Part shown: positions 34,030 through 46,100 of the stretch, one piece after another | Position numbering within the stretch: the first letter of the stretch is position 1 | Layout: each line of letters starts with the position of its first letter | Source of the DNA: Glycine soja | Taxonomy: Eukaryota > Streptophyta > Magnoliopsida > Fabales > Fabaceae | Assembly (NCBI RefSeq): GCF_004193775.1 | Contig: NC_041016.1 | Location: forward strand, 37,473,334-37,537,333 | DNA: 64,000 bases | Reading direction: 5' to 3' | Made by a program: the position numbers and the translations under genes | Notes under the pieces: model-generated | Seen by the model: only the letters and a program-made list of their open reading frames with translations | What the model was told of the DNA's origin: nothing | Database searches by the model: none

Positions 34030-35030
34030 TGAAATTCTGATACTGAGGACAGATGTCGTACAGGATGTCACGACATCGCGCTTCAGAACATGCAGATTGT
34101 ATATGACAGTATGAACAGATTAAACAAGTAAATAACACAAGAGAATTGTTAACCCAGTTCGGTGCAACGTCACCTACATCTGGGGGCTACCAAGCCAGGG
34201 AGGAAATCCACTAAAATAGTATTAGTTCGAAGATCTAACAGCCACTGTATACAACCTTCTCACCTAACCACTACCCATGCAACTTCTACCTAAGAGCCAC
34301 TCTTAGATATGAGAACCCCTCTCACTCCCTCTCAATCACTCACCCGTGTTTACAAACAAATCAAAGACACACCAGAGATTGCTCTCTGAACAATAGAGAT
34401 CAACTCTACACACTCAGGTCCAACACTTGATGTTAGGGTAGCATCAAGGTGGCTCACAAAACACTCAAGTCACAAAACTCACAAAATAACTCTTCAATCT
34501 CTGACTTGATTAAAAACCCGTGCAGCCTTCATGTTTATATAGCAGTGTACGTATCTGGGCTGCAACAACTTGCGCTGGATAAGCTCTATCATTCTCCTGA
34601 AAAATCTGCACTTAAAGATCTAAAAGATAAAGTTTTATCTTTTAGTTTTTATCTTCAATCTCTAATCCCTGAACGAAACTATTCAAGTTTGTAATTCAAT
34701 CTTTAATTATCTTTTAATTCGTTCCTAAAGATAGAGCTCCTAATCTGTTGCTGACTGCACATTAATCTGTTAAAGATATATCAGATTTATGTGTCCAGTA
34801 TTTTCGGGCAGGATGTCCTGGACATTGTATCCGACATCGTGGATCCTGCAGCTTCAATTCTTCATTTGACATTTTATCTTGCCTTGTGCATTGTGCAACC
34901 CAATCTGATTCCTTGACATAATGTTAGACATCATGTGCAGCAACTCCAGCTTTCCTTCATTGTCTAAGTGCTTATGTTTTAACAAAATTTTAGCCAATCT
35001 TTTAAAACTAAGTAAAGCTAAGCACTAACA
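34030..35030 (-). repeat. SIRE-b 5' LTR (1001 bp)
   Basis: Same ends and length as 25710-26710, followed by the TSD GAATC at 35031-35035. Confidence 0.96.
34534..34541 (-). promoter_or_regulatory. TATA box of SIRE-b 5' LTR
   Basis: TATATAAA on the minus strand, at the position equivalent to TATATAAT in SIRE-a. Confidence 0.6.
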
Positions 35031-35035
35031 GAATC

Positions 35036-35176
35036 TAAGTTTCCGGTTTTGAATGTAAAAGGTGCATGAGTATTAGAATATGTTCGAGGAGTTTTTTGAC
35101 TAGAAATCAAAGCTTGCTGCCTCATGAGGAATGCCTTGCGCTTAGATAGCATGAAAAAGCCCTTCGATAATATGAA
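35036..35176 (+). other. Element A spacer resuming after SIRE-b
   Basis: Non-coding; leads into the 3' ORF start. No separate feature seen. Confidence 0.5.
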
Positions 35177-35564
35177 ATGCCATCGAGGAAGCTCTCTGCA
35201 AAGAGATCTAGGAGGGACGCCGCGACCGAAGGAACCAGCGCCGCTCTTGAGTTTGACAGCCATCATTTCAGGAGCGCAGAGCACCAGCAGCGTTTCGAGG
35301 CCATCAAAGGATGGTCATTCCACCGAGAGAGATGCGTCCAGCTCAGGGACGATGAGTACATAGATTTTCAGGAAGAGATAGCTCGCCGGCGTTGGACGTC
35401 GCTGGTCACTCCCAGTGGATTCCATTTGATGCAAACGCCCTCAGTCAGTTCCTGGGTGACCCGCTAGTGTTAGAGGAGGGCCAGGAGTGCGAGTTTAGTC
35501 CGAGAAGGAACCGGGCCGATGGATTTGACGAGGAGGCCATCGCCCAGCTGTTATGCATACCGGG
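35177..35564 (+). pseudogene. 3' ORF of A, first part (deleted and split by element B)
   Basis: Starts MPSRKLSAKRSRRDAATEG and follows the 3' ORF of B (RFEAIKGWSF, RDDEY, FQEEI). A deletion of about 100 bp near 35410 removes the segment that in B holds EFYAN and VRGQW and shifts the frame. It then continues to LLCIPG, where element B is inserted at CCGGG (35560-35564). The second part is at 54895-55660. Confidence 0.8.
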
Positions 35565-36832
35565 TGTCGCAACCTACCCTTCGGCGGGAGGGCGACGCGT
35601 GACTCGCGGGATGCGTGTTCCACGAAAGGAATACGCGCGGAGTCGCCACCAACGTTTATTTGAGGAAAACGTCGGAAAAACCGGAAAAGACGCGATCTAC
35701 GAACTTCTAAGTGAAAGGTTCGGGAGTTGTATTTACGCACGGGGAAGGTATTAGCACCCCACACGTCTGTCCCAAGGGACGGCAGCCTTTAATCGAATGT
35801 GCAAACATGACTTTGATTTTCCGCTTTATTTTACTAAAAGGTATATTTTTTGTTATTATATTATTATTTTATCTCTTTTCGATTTCCAACGTGGTTATGG
35901 CACGACCGAACGGTCGGAATTCATTTTAAACGAAGTTAACGGATAATACAATTCAAACGTTCGGTGGAAATTTATTTTATTTTTAGGTTAAGCGAGAAAT
36001 GACTTAAATAAAATGGCTTAAGCACGTCAAGAGGGGGTATAAAAAGTAAATGAAACAAGAATAGAAATACACAAAACACAATGTGGACCACCACGGGTAC
36101 ATAGAATGAATCGAAAAGATTGGTTCGAGGTACTTACCCGTTGAAGATCGAAGAACGAATGAAGAACGACGAAGAACGGTTGAAACCTTTGCGAAATCCC
36201 TCAAGGAAAACGTTACGGAAACGTTTCGGAAGCGCCTCGGCTTAGATTTTCTTCAAGGGAACAATTTTTCCAAGCAAATTCGAAAGAGAGAGAAGTGCCT
36301 AAGGGGCTGAACCCTTTTCCTTCTCACTTCCTCCCCTATTTATAGCAAAATAGGGGAGATGGTTGCCGCCCAGGCGAGCCAAGTTGCTTCCTCCAGAAGC
36401 AACAGCCTTCTGGAGGAATCTTCTGGAGGGCCCAAGTGGGCCTGGTTGCTATTTGCACCCCCATTTTTACTAAGTACACCCCCTCTGCTTTTTTTTGGTG
36501 ATTCTTTTTTCGTAAAGTTACGGAAACTTACGAATTTCGTAACGATACTGGTTTTCTTTCCGTAATGTTACGGAACCTTGCGGATTACATAATCATCCCC
36601 TTTTGACTTACGGAATGTTACGGAACCTCACTAATTATGCAACGATGCTTCCATTTGATTTCCGGTGTGTCATGGAACCTTTACGGATTGTGCATCAATA
36701 TTTTCTTTTGTTTTTCGGCATGTCCCGGAATTTCACAAATTGCCTAATGATGGGTGCCAAGCACCTTACAAGGACCAAACAAAGGTCGCATGTCATCAAG
36801 CAAAGGTCCCCGGACGAAATTAGGGTATGACA
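35565..36832 (-). repeat. Element B 3' LTR (1268 bp, internally deleted)
   Basis: Plus strand begins TGTCGCAACCTACCC and ends TTAGGGTATGACA. Compared with the 5' LTR it lacks 366 bp (equivalent to about 53512-53877). The deletion is flanked by TTGATTTT in the longer copy, indicating loss between short direct repeats after insertion. Confidence 0.93.
36388..36418 (-). promoter_or_regulatory. Conserved 12-bp-stem hairpin in B 3' LTR
   Basis: Perfect stem TTCCTCCAGAAG with CTTCTGGAGGAA around a 7-base loop; a TATA box is nearby. Equivalent hairpins occur in the other three Ogre-type LTRs. Confidence 0.65.
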
Positions 36833-36845
36833 GTTGCCCCTCTTT
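36833..36845 (-). promoter_or_regulatory. Polypurine tract of B
   Basis: Minus strand TAAAGAGGGGCAAC abuts the 3' LTR start TGTCATACCC. It is absent before 57330, supporting that the LTR there belongs to C and not to A. Confidence 0.7.
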
Positions 36846-37158
36846 ACTTATCTTTTATTGGAGATAAAAGGAAAGTAAAGATAAGACACTAATTTCGTTC
36901 CTCTCGATTGACGAGAGTCGCGGGTGACCATAAAATCTCCGCATGCAAATGACTCGTTGTTCCCGGGGGAACAAAAGGTGCAGAAGACGATGTCAGTCTC
37001 TGCATGCTATCAAGCGTTCTGTCTTACAGATAGCAAAAGAATGTTTATAAGGATAACCACTCGGGTAATTCCGCCTGTCAGCGTGACTCAAAAGTCAGTA
37101 TGACGGATCTTGTGAGTGCGGAAGATAATGTAAATCTCCGCATGTCATCGGGCCCACC
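36846..37158 (-). other. B 3' UTR between the PPT and the tandem array
   Basis: No gene. Degenerate relatives of the adjacent repeat unit (CTCCGCATG and GTCAGTATGAC blocks) suggest old, decayed array members. Confidence 0.5.
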
Positions 37159-37735
37159 GCCTCTGGATGACAAAGGGTGCAGAATGACCAAATTTTGTCT
37201 CTGCGTGCCATCGAACACGACTGTGTCTGAATGGAAAAGGGGTGCGGAATGACCAAATTTTGTCTCCGCATGTCATCGGGGCCGCCGCCTCTGGATGACA
37301 AAGGGTGCAGAATGACCAAATTTTGTCTCTGCGTACCATCGGACACGACTGTGTCAGAATGGCAAAGGGGTGCGGAATGACCAAATTTTGTCTCCACATG
37401 TCATCGGGCCCGCCACCTCTGGATGACAAAGGGTGCAGAATGACCAAATTTTGTCTCTGCGTACCATCGGACACGACTGTGTCTGAATGGCAAAGGGGTG
37501 CGGAATGACCAAATTTTGTCTCCGCATGTCATCGGGCCCGCCGCCTCTGGATGACAAAAGGGTGCAGAATGACCAAATTTTGTCTCTGCGTGCCATCGGA
37601 CACGACTGTGTCTGAATGACAAAGGGGTGCGGAATGACCAAATTTTGTCTCCGCATGTCATCGGGCCCGCTGCCTCTGGATGACAAAAGGTTGCGGAATG
37701 ACCAAATTTTGTCTCCGCATGTCACGTGACCTCAG
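37159..37735. repeat. Satellite-like array: nine about 64-bp monomers in about 128-bp dimers
   Basis: The core GAATGACCAAATTTTGTCTC recurs with GAAT at 37182, 37247, 37310, 37375, 37438, 37503, 37567, 37632 and 37696, i.e. spacings 65, 63, 65, 63, 65, 64, 65, 64. Alternate monomers differ: one carries CATCGGACACGACTGTGTC, the other CATCGGGCCCGCCGCCTC, making a higher-order dimer. It lies in the 3' UTR of B. Long ORFs across it only reflect lack of stops in the repeat. Confidence 0.92.
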
Positions 37736-37748
37736 GGTCAGTATGACA

Positions 37749-38112
37749 GATCTTGTGGGGCGGCCGACAAAAGCAAGGTTGTTGCTCCTACGTATCCTCC
37801 AATGAGGAACTCAGACCTACGTAGTTCTAGATAACTTGTGAGACTTGAAAAAGTCTCCACCGGAAGATGCTGACATCTCCGGAAAGGGCGCAGATGACCT
37901 CACTGGCCTCTGCCCATCAATCACACTTGGGGTTACTGAATGACGAGGCGCGGATAACCGTAAGGTGTCTCCACAGGCTACCAGCTCTTGGGTCATGGCA
38001 ACAAAAGGTGGTGTGGTCGACAAAAGTGAGGCTCTTGCTCCTATGTATCCTCCAATGAGGAACTCAGACCTACGTAGTTCTGGATAACTTGTGAGACTTG
38101 AAAAAGTCTCGA
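37749..38112. repeat. About 100-bp direct repeat in B 3' UTR, also related to the LTR
   Basis: The block from GACAAAAG through CCTCCAATGAGGAACTCAGA to GACTTGAAAAAGTCTC occurs near 37765-37857 and near 38018-38110. A related block with CTACGTA...GACCTACGTAGTTC is in the LTRs of B (about 53570-53643) and, reversed with element orientation, in A and C. Confidence 0.75.
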
Positions 38113-39769
38113 TGTTTTCTCCACTAAAATGCAAACATGCTTTAGCAAAGAGACAAATATTCCAACCGATTAGAGCAGCGTATGCTTTTTTGAGTGAAAA
38201 ACAATGCGTCTACCAGGGAAGGAGAGTCTGCTGATGAAATCCCCCATAACCTTAACTGAGATTTTGGATGTTAGCATTTCGTTTCTAAATGACCATTTAG
38301 AGGAAACACTGGGTTCGACAAAATAGAAGAAAATCACTCAAAGTGTATCAATCTCGCACAGGTAAGTGTTTCATCCTAATTCCGAACCATAGATATGTCA
38401 CGACTTGATTTTACAAATCATTTCCTATCAAATCAAAGATTACATGCGCGATCATGGATCAATAGGACTTCCCTTAGGAATGGGTTCTTTTGATGGGTTT
38501 TTCGGCTTTTGTGTGTTTTTGGCTTTTGATTTTTTGTTGGCTTTTTCCTTTTCTGTTTTTGTTTAGTGCGGGGCGAAAAAGTCGCTAGCGCACAAGATTT
38601 TGGTTGGCAATTAAAGGGAGAAGACCATTTTAGGTCATGGTTTCCTTTTCTTTCTTTTGTCCATTTGGTGACAATTCTGCATTGTTCAGATATTGTCTGG
38701 TCCAAAGACTTCTCTGCACATTTCTTCTGGTTTCTTTGACCAGGAGCTTTCTTCTTTTTTACTTTCTCCCATTCTTTGGTTGGGAATTTCCTTTCTTTTC
38801 TCCTTTTTTTTTTCTTTTTTCTTTCTCCCACTCTTTGATTGGGAATTTCCTTTCTCTTCTTTTTTCGCTTTCTCTTTGATTGGAAATTTTCCTTCTTTTC
38901 TTTTTTGCTTCTGAGGGTAAGGATTGACATTCTCACCCTGGGTCAAGGTTTATGGTGGGTCAGGATTTTGGCTCAAGGTTTGTAGAATGGCTAGACATGA
39001 TACATGTCGGGTTTGGTTTGGCTCAAGGATAAAAGGGATGCCCCACATTATTTCCATGACACAAATGCAAAAATGATGATTTGGAAACTTTATGCAAAAC
39101 TGGTCATGTACGCACCTATGTGGATGCTCAAGTGTCAAATTTTTTATGGTCATGTGATGCTAGGGCTCAGGATTCATTTCCTCCATTTTAGTCAACCCAA
39201 TGTTTCCAAAATATGTTTTTTTTATCAATTTGTGCATTCATCCGAGTCCATTTCGGGCGTCCGAGAAAATTTTCACAGCATTCACCCTTCAGGTGTATAC
39301 ACATTTTTTTAAAAAAATTGGTTATGATCAATGAATTTTTTCAAAGAAAAGTTGGAAGTCATCTCTTTTCAAAAGCATGTCGGTTTTTCAACTAGACAAC
39401 TTATTTTTCTTTTTCCCATCTTTTTCTTACTTGCTTTCTTTTTCCTTATTTGCTCTCTTTTTCTTTATTTGCTCTTTTTTTATTTTTCATTTTTATTTTT
39501 ATTTTTATCATGATTTTTGTTTGTTTTACATATATACTTTTTTGACGATGTTCCTAAGCGAAGAACTCTACACGGTTCCAGAATTTCAAACATCATTGAT
39601 AGTAATGATATAAACACTAACGCAACAATCCAAACAAAAATGTATGCGCTCTACAAATGACAATCGAAACAACAAAAACAAACATTAGTCTCTCAAGTCA
39701 AAACAATAACATAACATAAAAATGATAAAAGAAATATGAAAGAAAACATGAATCTTGGGGATCTCCCAG
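38113..39769 (-). other. B 3' UTR downstream of the 3' ORF
   Basis: About 1.65 kb with no supported gene. Notable: T-rich tracts with a repeated GGGAATTTCCTTTC block (about 38780-38895) and a long T/C-rich run at 39400-39510. Part of it aligns with 56700-57329 in A. Short ORFs are low-complexity. Confidence 0.55.
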
Positions 39770-41020
39770 TCATGTATCTCCACTCCCTCCCAAGAAGTCA
39801 AGCAAATCGGCCATCTCCTCGTCCTCGTGGGCCTCTTCTCCATCGCCGGGAGCTTCTGGGGGTGCCTCTCTCGCTTGGGCCTCGGGCCAATCTCCAGGCC
39901 ATGCAACCTCTGCCCTGAACTGGTCTGGAGTAGGGCATGAAAAAGAAGCGAAGCTCTGGCTCTGCATGCTGAGGCTCATCTGGTACAGACAATCATGGGT
40001 CTGTACATGTGCTCGGTGGTTGGCCGCCTACTGGCGAACCAAATGCCATAAATACTGCTCCATGTCAAATGCCCCAACCTGGCCAGCCTGATGAGGTGGT
40101 GGTGGCGCGCCTGCGGCCTGTGGAGCATCACCCTGAGCCTGTCTCTGGGTACAGTACTTCTCAATAAAAGTCCGGGTGATGGGCGGCCGAATTACCTTGG
40201 TAGGTGCAACGGGGACTCCGAACGACTGGCAGAGTCCTGTGATCAGTGCGGGAAATCCCAGGGCCCTGTTGGACTTATCTGGGTCCAAAGGGTGCCTAGT
40301 AGGCGCCATACCTGCAAAAATATAGATGGCATCAGCGATCAACTGAGCCACATGGATGCTCATCCGTGTCAGGATGGCGTACACCAGCTGACACTTCGAC
40401 ATGGGGAGGTCAGAGTTATGATCGGTGGGCAGGATGTTGCTGAGCAGCAGAGTCATCCATATCTGAGTCAGGGTGGTCATGTTGGTGCGCATGATTCACA
40501 CTCGCCTCCCTGCAGCAGTCTGTGCAAAATCCAGCCCCGGTATACATAGTAATTGGGCGATGGCCTCCTCATCGAACCCATCAGACCGGTTCCTCCTCTG
40601 GCCATACTCGCATTCCTGGCCCTCTTCCAACACCAACGGATATCCCAGGAGCTGGCCGATAGCGTCGGCATCAAACGGGATCCACTGACCCCTTACCCAG
40701 GATCTCATGTCACGCACGCCCTCCTCTGTTGGCCAAGCATTGGCATAAAACTCAAGGACTATTTCTGGATCGAACTTGGCCATGGGAGTAACCAGTGATG
40801 TCCACCGCCGGCGCCCTATTTCCTCCTGGAAATCAGTATACTCGTCGTCCCTGAGCTGGACGTGTCGCTCCCGGAGAAACGACCATCCCTTGATGGCCTC
40901 GAAGCGCTGCTGGTGTACAGCGCTCCTAAAGCGGTGACTGTCATACTCAGGAGCGGAACTAGTTCCTTCGGCCGCCTTGTCCTTCCTGGACCTCTTTGAG
41001 GCGAGCTTCCTCGGGGCCAT
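39770..41020 (-). pseudogene. 3' ORF of B: two in-frame stops in a 416-codon frame
   Basis: Starts at the ATG 41020 (MAPRKLASKRSRKD) and keeps one frame to the stop at 39770. TGA at 40498-40496 and TAG at 40030-40028 interrupt it; the homologous codons in A are CGG and CAG. Content: basic N-terminus, RFEAIKGWSFLRERHVQL, RDDEY, EFYANAW, then WVRGQWIPFDADAIGQLLGYP, a helical middle (LIADAIYIFAG), Pro-rich linker, and an acidic C-terminus ending LLDFLGGSGDT. It sits after pol, the place of an envelope gene, but has no membrane signature. It resembles a family of plant transposon-associated proteins and shares a motif with the Sirevirus envelope-like protein. Function unknown. Confidence 0.8.
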
Positions 41021-43121
41021 TTCCTGCGAAGGCAAACATTTGGAAAGTTAGTTTTACCAAGAAATGCTACCCTTAAAACAAAAATGGCATACAACCTCCT
41101 CCAATAAATACAAACATCAATGTAAATTTAGAGCAAGCTTATGCGCATACTTCTTTACGAGCGTTCACTTGCACAAGACATTCTTATAACTAAGAAAAAT
41201 GCACCCATATACAATCAAGGCACCTTCGTTACCTAGATTATTTATATGTACTTCCAAGGTGTATTTGTTACCTACATCACACGCATTTCCTTTGCTAAAT
41301 TTACATACATGCATACTCAAAGCACTTTGGCTATCAAAAATTGCATACGTGCACATTCTGGTATTTCTAATACCTATACATACACAAACTTCATGATGAA
41401 TCTTGACTATCTACACAATAAGGTGCTACATTTCATGCTTTTTTCAAGTGTTTTTTACTACCTAAAGCCGCATGCAAATTCAAGTATATTTTCTTTTGCC
41501 GACTAAAATTGTATTCAAATTAAAAGGTATTTTTGTAAGGTATTTTCTTTACATAACATGCAACATATATATATATTTTTTTTTGTGAGACATTTTGACT
41601 ATCAAAAATTACATATACATACCTCCTGGTATCTTGCTACCACACCCAAAGTGTAAATTGCCAAAGGTATTTTGCTACCTATTCTAAACCTACACATTTA
41701 TGAGGAGCAAAATTCCTAAACATCTAGGCGTAGGGAAATTATTGTAGCGTGGCTCATAGCTGATTGCTGGGCAAAAAGAGTAACTTTACCCAACATGCAC
41801 CTCCTCTTGTGCTCTTTTGCATAAAAACTTTGGTTCCTAGGCCTAGGATATATGTGGGGCAATTACTCTAACCTTTTTCGGGAATGAATGCATGTCCCAA
41901 AAAATAGAAAATACGTGCAAACCAAAATGCCCCATGGGTTGTTTCCTTACAAAGGTCACGCGCTAATGCCATTGAGGCATTTCACCGAACACTTGGTGGG
42001 CGCGCGTTTAGGTATCAATAGCAAGAGAACGGGGACAATGTGGCATGTCCCATTGCTTCAAAATGCATTATAGGCCTAGGGCCATCCCATACAAACCCCC
42101 AATCCAATCCAATCAAGCAAGAAAACAAACCAAAATTGCCCCACATATTTGAGCACATTCCCACATTTTAGAGCACCAAAAGGAGATCAAAATACACCAA
42201 TGAAAAGCTAGAAAGCTTAGGGATGGAATACTTACTTGTTGGTGATGAACAAAAGCGCGAAACGGAATCAAAAAATGCGAAAAATGATGACCCTAGGGCT
42301 GCAAACTCGTAAGTCCCGTGGGTATGGCTTTTGAAAGGGGGGAAAAGAAGTTTTTTAATGCAAAAACGTCCCCCCTTTCGTCATTCTTATATTTTGGTGT
42401 AGGGGTGGCTCGCCCAGGCGAGCTAACCTGCATTTTTTTTTTTGAGAGGAACATTAACCATGTCCCCTCCTTCCTTATGGTTTAGCGCTTTGCCTAACTT
42501 GAACTTACTTAAGTTAGAATTAGGCGTTGATTACTTATTTTTAAAACAAACAAATAGTAAGACAACTGCGAATACAAAGGATACGGGGCTGCCTTGCAGC
42601 GACGTTCTCTGCTTGTCTAGCACAGAGAAAGGGCAACGATCAGTCGGTCGTGACCCCATCCCCACTTGCATCCGTTCCTATGTACCTGCAAGTAATAAAC
42701 AACCAGGTTCGGCCAATCTTGACCGCGTCATTTGTCTTACCTTGATTGGTTTCTGCTGTCCACATTTGGTCCCCACCCCAGAAGGTAGCTCAAGATGATC
42801 CTGCCCCTGTTTTACCACAACAATATGCATGCGTATGCGTATGCATGAATGTTTTCAAACGCAGCAAATTTTAGCAAAAGTTGGTTTAGGTTCAATTTTA
42901 ATTAAGCGCTTGGGGCTTCCCACGAACTGAGTGAAAGGGCTCAGGTGATCACAAATCAAATGCAAGGTTTGAAACCAACGTGAGGACTAAAGCCTCGAAT
43001 CCACGTTCATTTCTTTGAAAGATCGTAACGAGAGATACAGCAGACGGGAAATCCCTGGGGAAAATCCAGAAAACGCATAAAGATAAAGAACATGCAGCGA
43101 CATCCTTAATTGCCCCAGATT
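41021..43121 (-). other. 2.1-kb spacer of B between pol and the 3' ORF
   Basis: No gene seen. It contains the palindrome GCTCGCCCAGGCGAGC (42408-42423), an alternating purine/pyrimidine tract near 42825-42847, and short repeated phrases of the type TTGCTACCTA at 41200-41700. Just before the 3' ORF ATG the minus strand reads TTTGCCTTCGCAG, a possible splice acceptor. Confidence 0.55.
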
Positions 43122-46100
43122 CTAAGCATAATATCGCTTGATGACATCAGAATTCACGGGTGAAGGTAACTCTTCGCCATCAATGTTGGTAAGCACCAGG
43201 GCTCCTCCGGAAAAAGCCCTCTTTACAACAAAAGGCCCTTCGTAGTTCGGGGCCCATTTCCCTCGATTGTCTTTGACAGCATGGGACATTTTCTTTAGCA
43301 CAAGGTCTCCCTCATGGAACTTGCGCAAGCGTACTTTCTTGTCGAATGCACTCTTCATTCTTTGCTGGTACACGCGCCCATGACTCATGGCCGTTAAGCG
43401 CTTACCCTCGATGAGGTTGAGCTGGTCATAGCGCGTTTGAGCCCACTCTGATTCCTTTAATCCGGATTCTGCCAAGATCCTTAATGACGGGACTTCTACC
43501 TCAAACGGTAACACAGCCTCCATCCCATATACCAATGATAACGGCGTTGCCCCAGTTGACGTTCGCACTGAAGTTCGGTAACCGTGTAATGCGAATGGGA
43601 GCATTTCGTGCCAATCCTTGTATGACACGGTCATCTTTTGGATAATCTTTTTGATATTCTTATTGGCCGCTTCCACAGCTCCATTCATCTTTGGCCGGTA
43701 GGGTGTGGAATTGTGATGCTGGATTTTAAACTCCTCGCACATTTCCCCCATCATCTTGTTATTCAGGTTGGTGCCGTTGTCTGTGATAATCTTCCTTGGC
43801 AAACCATATCGGCAGATGATCTCTTTCTTAATGAACCTGACCACCACACCCCTCGTGACATTGGTATAGGAAGCCGCCTCGACCCACTTGGTGAAAAAAT
43901 CTATCGCTACGAGGATGAAGCGATGACCATTCGAGGCCTTGGGCTCAATGGCCCCGATGACATCTATTCCCCACATGGAGAAAGGCCAAGGGGCGGACAT
44001 GACATTCAGAGGATGGTGGGGCATTGACATTATCTGCAAACGCTTGACATTTGTGGCATTTCCTCACATGGACACAACAATCACTTTCCATGGTAAGCCA
44101 GTAATAACCTGCTCTTAGGATCTTCCTGGCCATAGCATGCCCGTTGGCGTGTGTTCCAAACGAGCCCTCATGGACTTCCTCGATCATGTGATTTGCCTCC
44201 CTGGCATCCACACACCGCAGGAGTGTCATGTCGTGATTTCTCTTATACAGTATACTTCCGCTCATGAAGAAACCGGCTGCCAACCTTCTCAATGTCCTCT
44301 TATCATTGTTGGCAATCTCTGGCGGGTATTCTTTGCTTACGACATATCGCTTGATGTCGAAATACCAAGGCTTTCCGTCCCGTTCCTCTTCTACTTGGCA
44401 ACAATGCGCGGGTTTGCCACGACACCAAAATTCAATGTAGGGTAGATCCCCGTGCGGCGTTAGCTGGAACATAGACGCCAAAGTAGCAAGTGCATCCGCC
44501 ATTTGATTTTCCTCGCGGGGAACATGATGGAAGGAGATCTCATCGAAGGTCTTAGCCAATTCCTTGATATAGGCTTTGTAGGGTATCAGCTTGGGATCTC
44601 TAGTTTCCCATTCCCCTCTCAGCTGATGGATTACCAATGCTGAGTCGCCGTATACCTTGAGTAGTTTGACATTGGAGTCAATCGCTGCCTGGACGGCTAG
44701 GGCACATGCTTCATATTCGGCCATGTTGTTGGTGCAGTCGAATCCTAGCCTGGCTGTGAAAGGTACACATTGATTTTCCGGAGAGACCAATACTGCCCCA
44801 ACGCCATGGCCTAGAATGTTTGACGCTCCGTCAAACCATACGGTCCATTTGTCCCGATCTTCGTCCAATTTTTCCTCAAACAAGGCCATGATGTCCTCAT
44901 CCGGGAATTCAGGATGCATGGGCTGATAGTCGTTAAGAGGCTGTTGAGCCAAATAATCTGCTAAGGCGCTTCCTTTTATCGCCTTTTGGGTGACGTAGCT
45001 ATATCAAACTTGGATAGCAGGACTTGCCACCGGGCGATTCATCCCGTGAGAGCTGGCTTTTCAAAGATGTACTTAACCGGGTCCATCTTGGATATCAACC
45101 AGCTAGTATGGCTCAGCATGTACTGCCTTAGGCGATGGGATGCCCATACTAAAGCACAACACGTTCTTTCGAGCAAGGAGTAATTCATTTCACAGGTCGT
45201 GAACTTCTTACTTAGGTAGTAAACAACGCGCTCTTTCTTTCCGGATTCGTCATGTTGACCCAGCATACACCCCATTGACTCGTCCAAGATTGTCATGTAC
45301 AAAATGAGAGGCCTTCCAGGTACTGGTGGCATAAGCACGGGAGGATTCATTAGGCACTTCTTGATCCTTCCAAAAGCCTCTTGGCAATCCTCATTCCAGC
45401 GATCAGTTTGGTTTTTGCGTAAGAGCTTGAACAACGGCTCACAAATGGCGGTGAGCTGCGATATGAATCTGGCAATATAATTCAAGCGTCCCAGGAAACC
45501 TCGGACTTGCCTCTCTGTACGGGGTTCTGGCATCTCAAGGATAGCCTTCACCTTTTCGGGGTCTACCTCTATCCTTTTCTGGCTTACAATGAAACCAAGC
45601 AATTTCCCTGATTTGACCCCAAAGGTACACTTAGCGGGGTTCAACCTTAATTGATATTTCTTAAGCCTTTCGAACAACTTCCGCAGGTTGACAAGGTGTT
45701 CTTCCTCGGATTTAGATTTAGCAATTATGTCGTCCACGTAGACCTCGATCTCTTGATGCATCATATCATGGAACAAAGCTACCATGGCCCATTGATAAGT
45801 TGCCCCGGCATTCTTGAGTCCAAAGGACATCACCTTGTAACAGAACGTCCCCCACAGGGTGACGAAAGTAGTCTTTTCCATATCCTCGGGCGCCATCTTT
45901 ATCTGATTGTAACCGGAGAAACCATCCATGAAGGAAAATAAAGCGAAATTGGCCGTGTTATCTACGAGGATATCGATGTGTGGTAAAGGAAAATTGTCCT
46001 TGGGACTGGCTAGATTCAGGTCCCGATAATCCACACACATTCGTACTTTCCCATCTTTCTTAGGGACCGGTACGATGTTGGCAACCCATTCTGGATACCG

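Larger units (their letters stand above)
25710..35030 (-). mobile_element. SIRE-b: complete Sirevirus inserted in element A
   Basis: A 9321-bp copia element on the minus strand, TSD GAATC (25705-25709 and 35031-35035), with two 1001-bp LTRs that differ at two sites I noticed (near 26206/34526 and 26400/34720). Same gene order and open frames as SIRE-a. It lacks the LTR tandem expansions of SIRE-a. Two RT-region substitutions listed under gag-pol may impair it. Confidence 0.95.

Noticed and set aside
37095..37725. Overlapping 67-123 aa ORFs in several frames
   Set aside because: They run across the 64/128-bp array, which lacks stops in several frames; the repeat period is not a multiple of three and no protein similarity is evident.
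37159..37735. CRISPR-like array
   Set aside because: Monomers are contiguous and related along their whole length with no unique spacers, and the context is a plant retroelement UTR.
38433..38936. 167-aa Lys-rich minus-strand ORF
   Set aside because: It comes from T/C-rich low-complexity sequence in B's 3' UTR and is not conserved in A.
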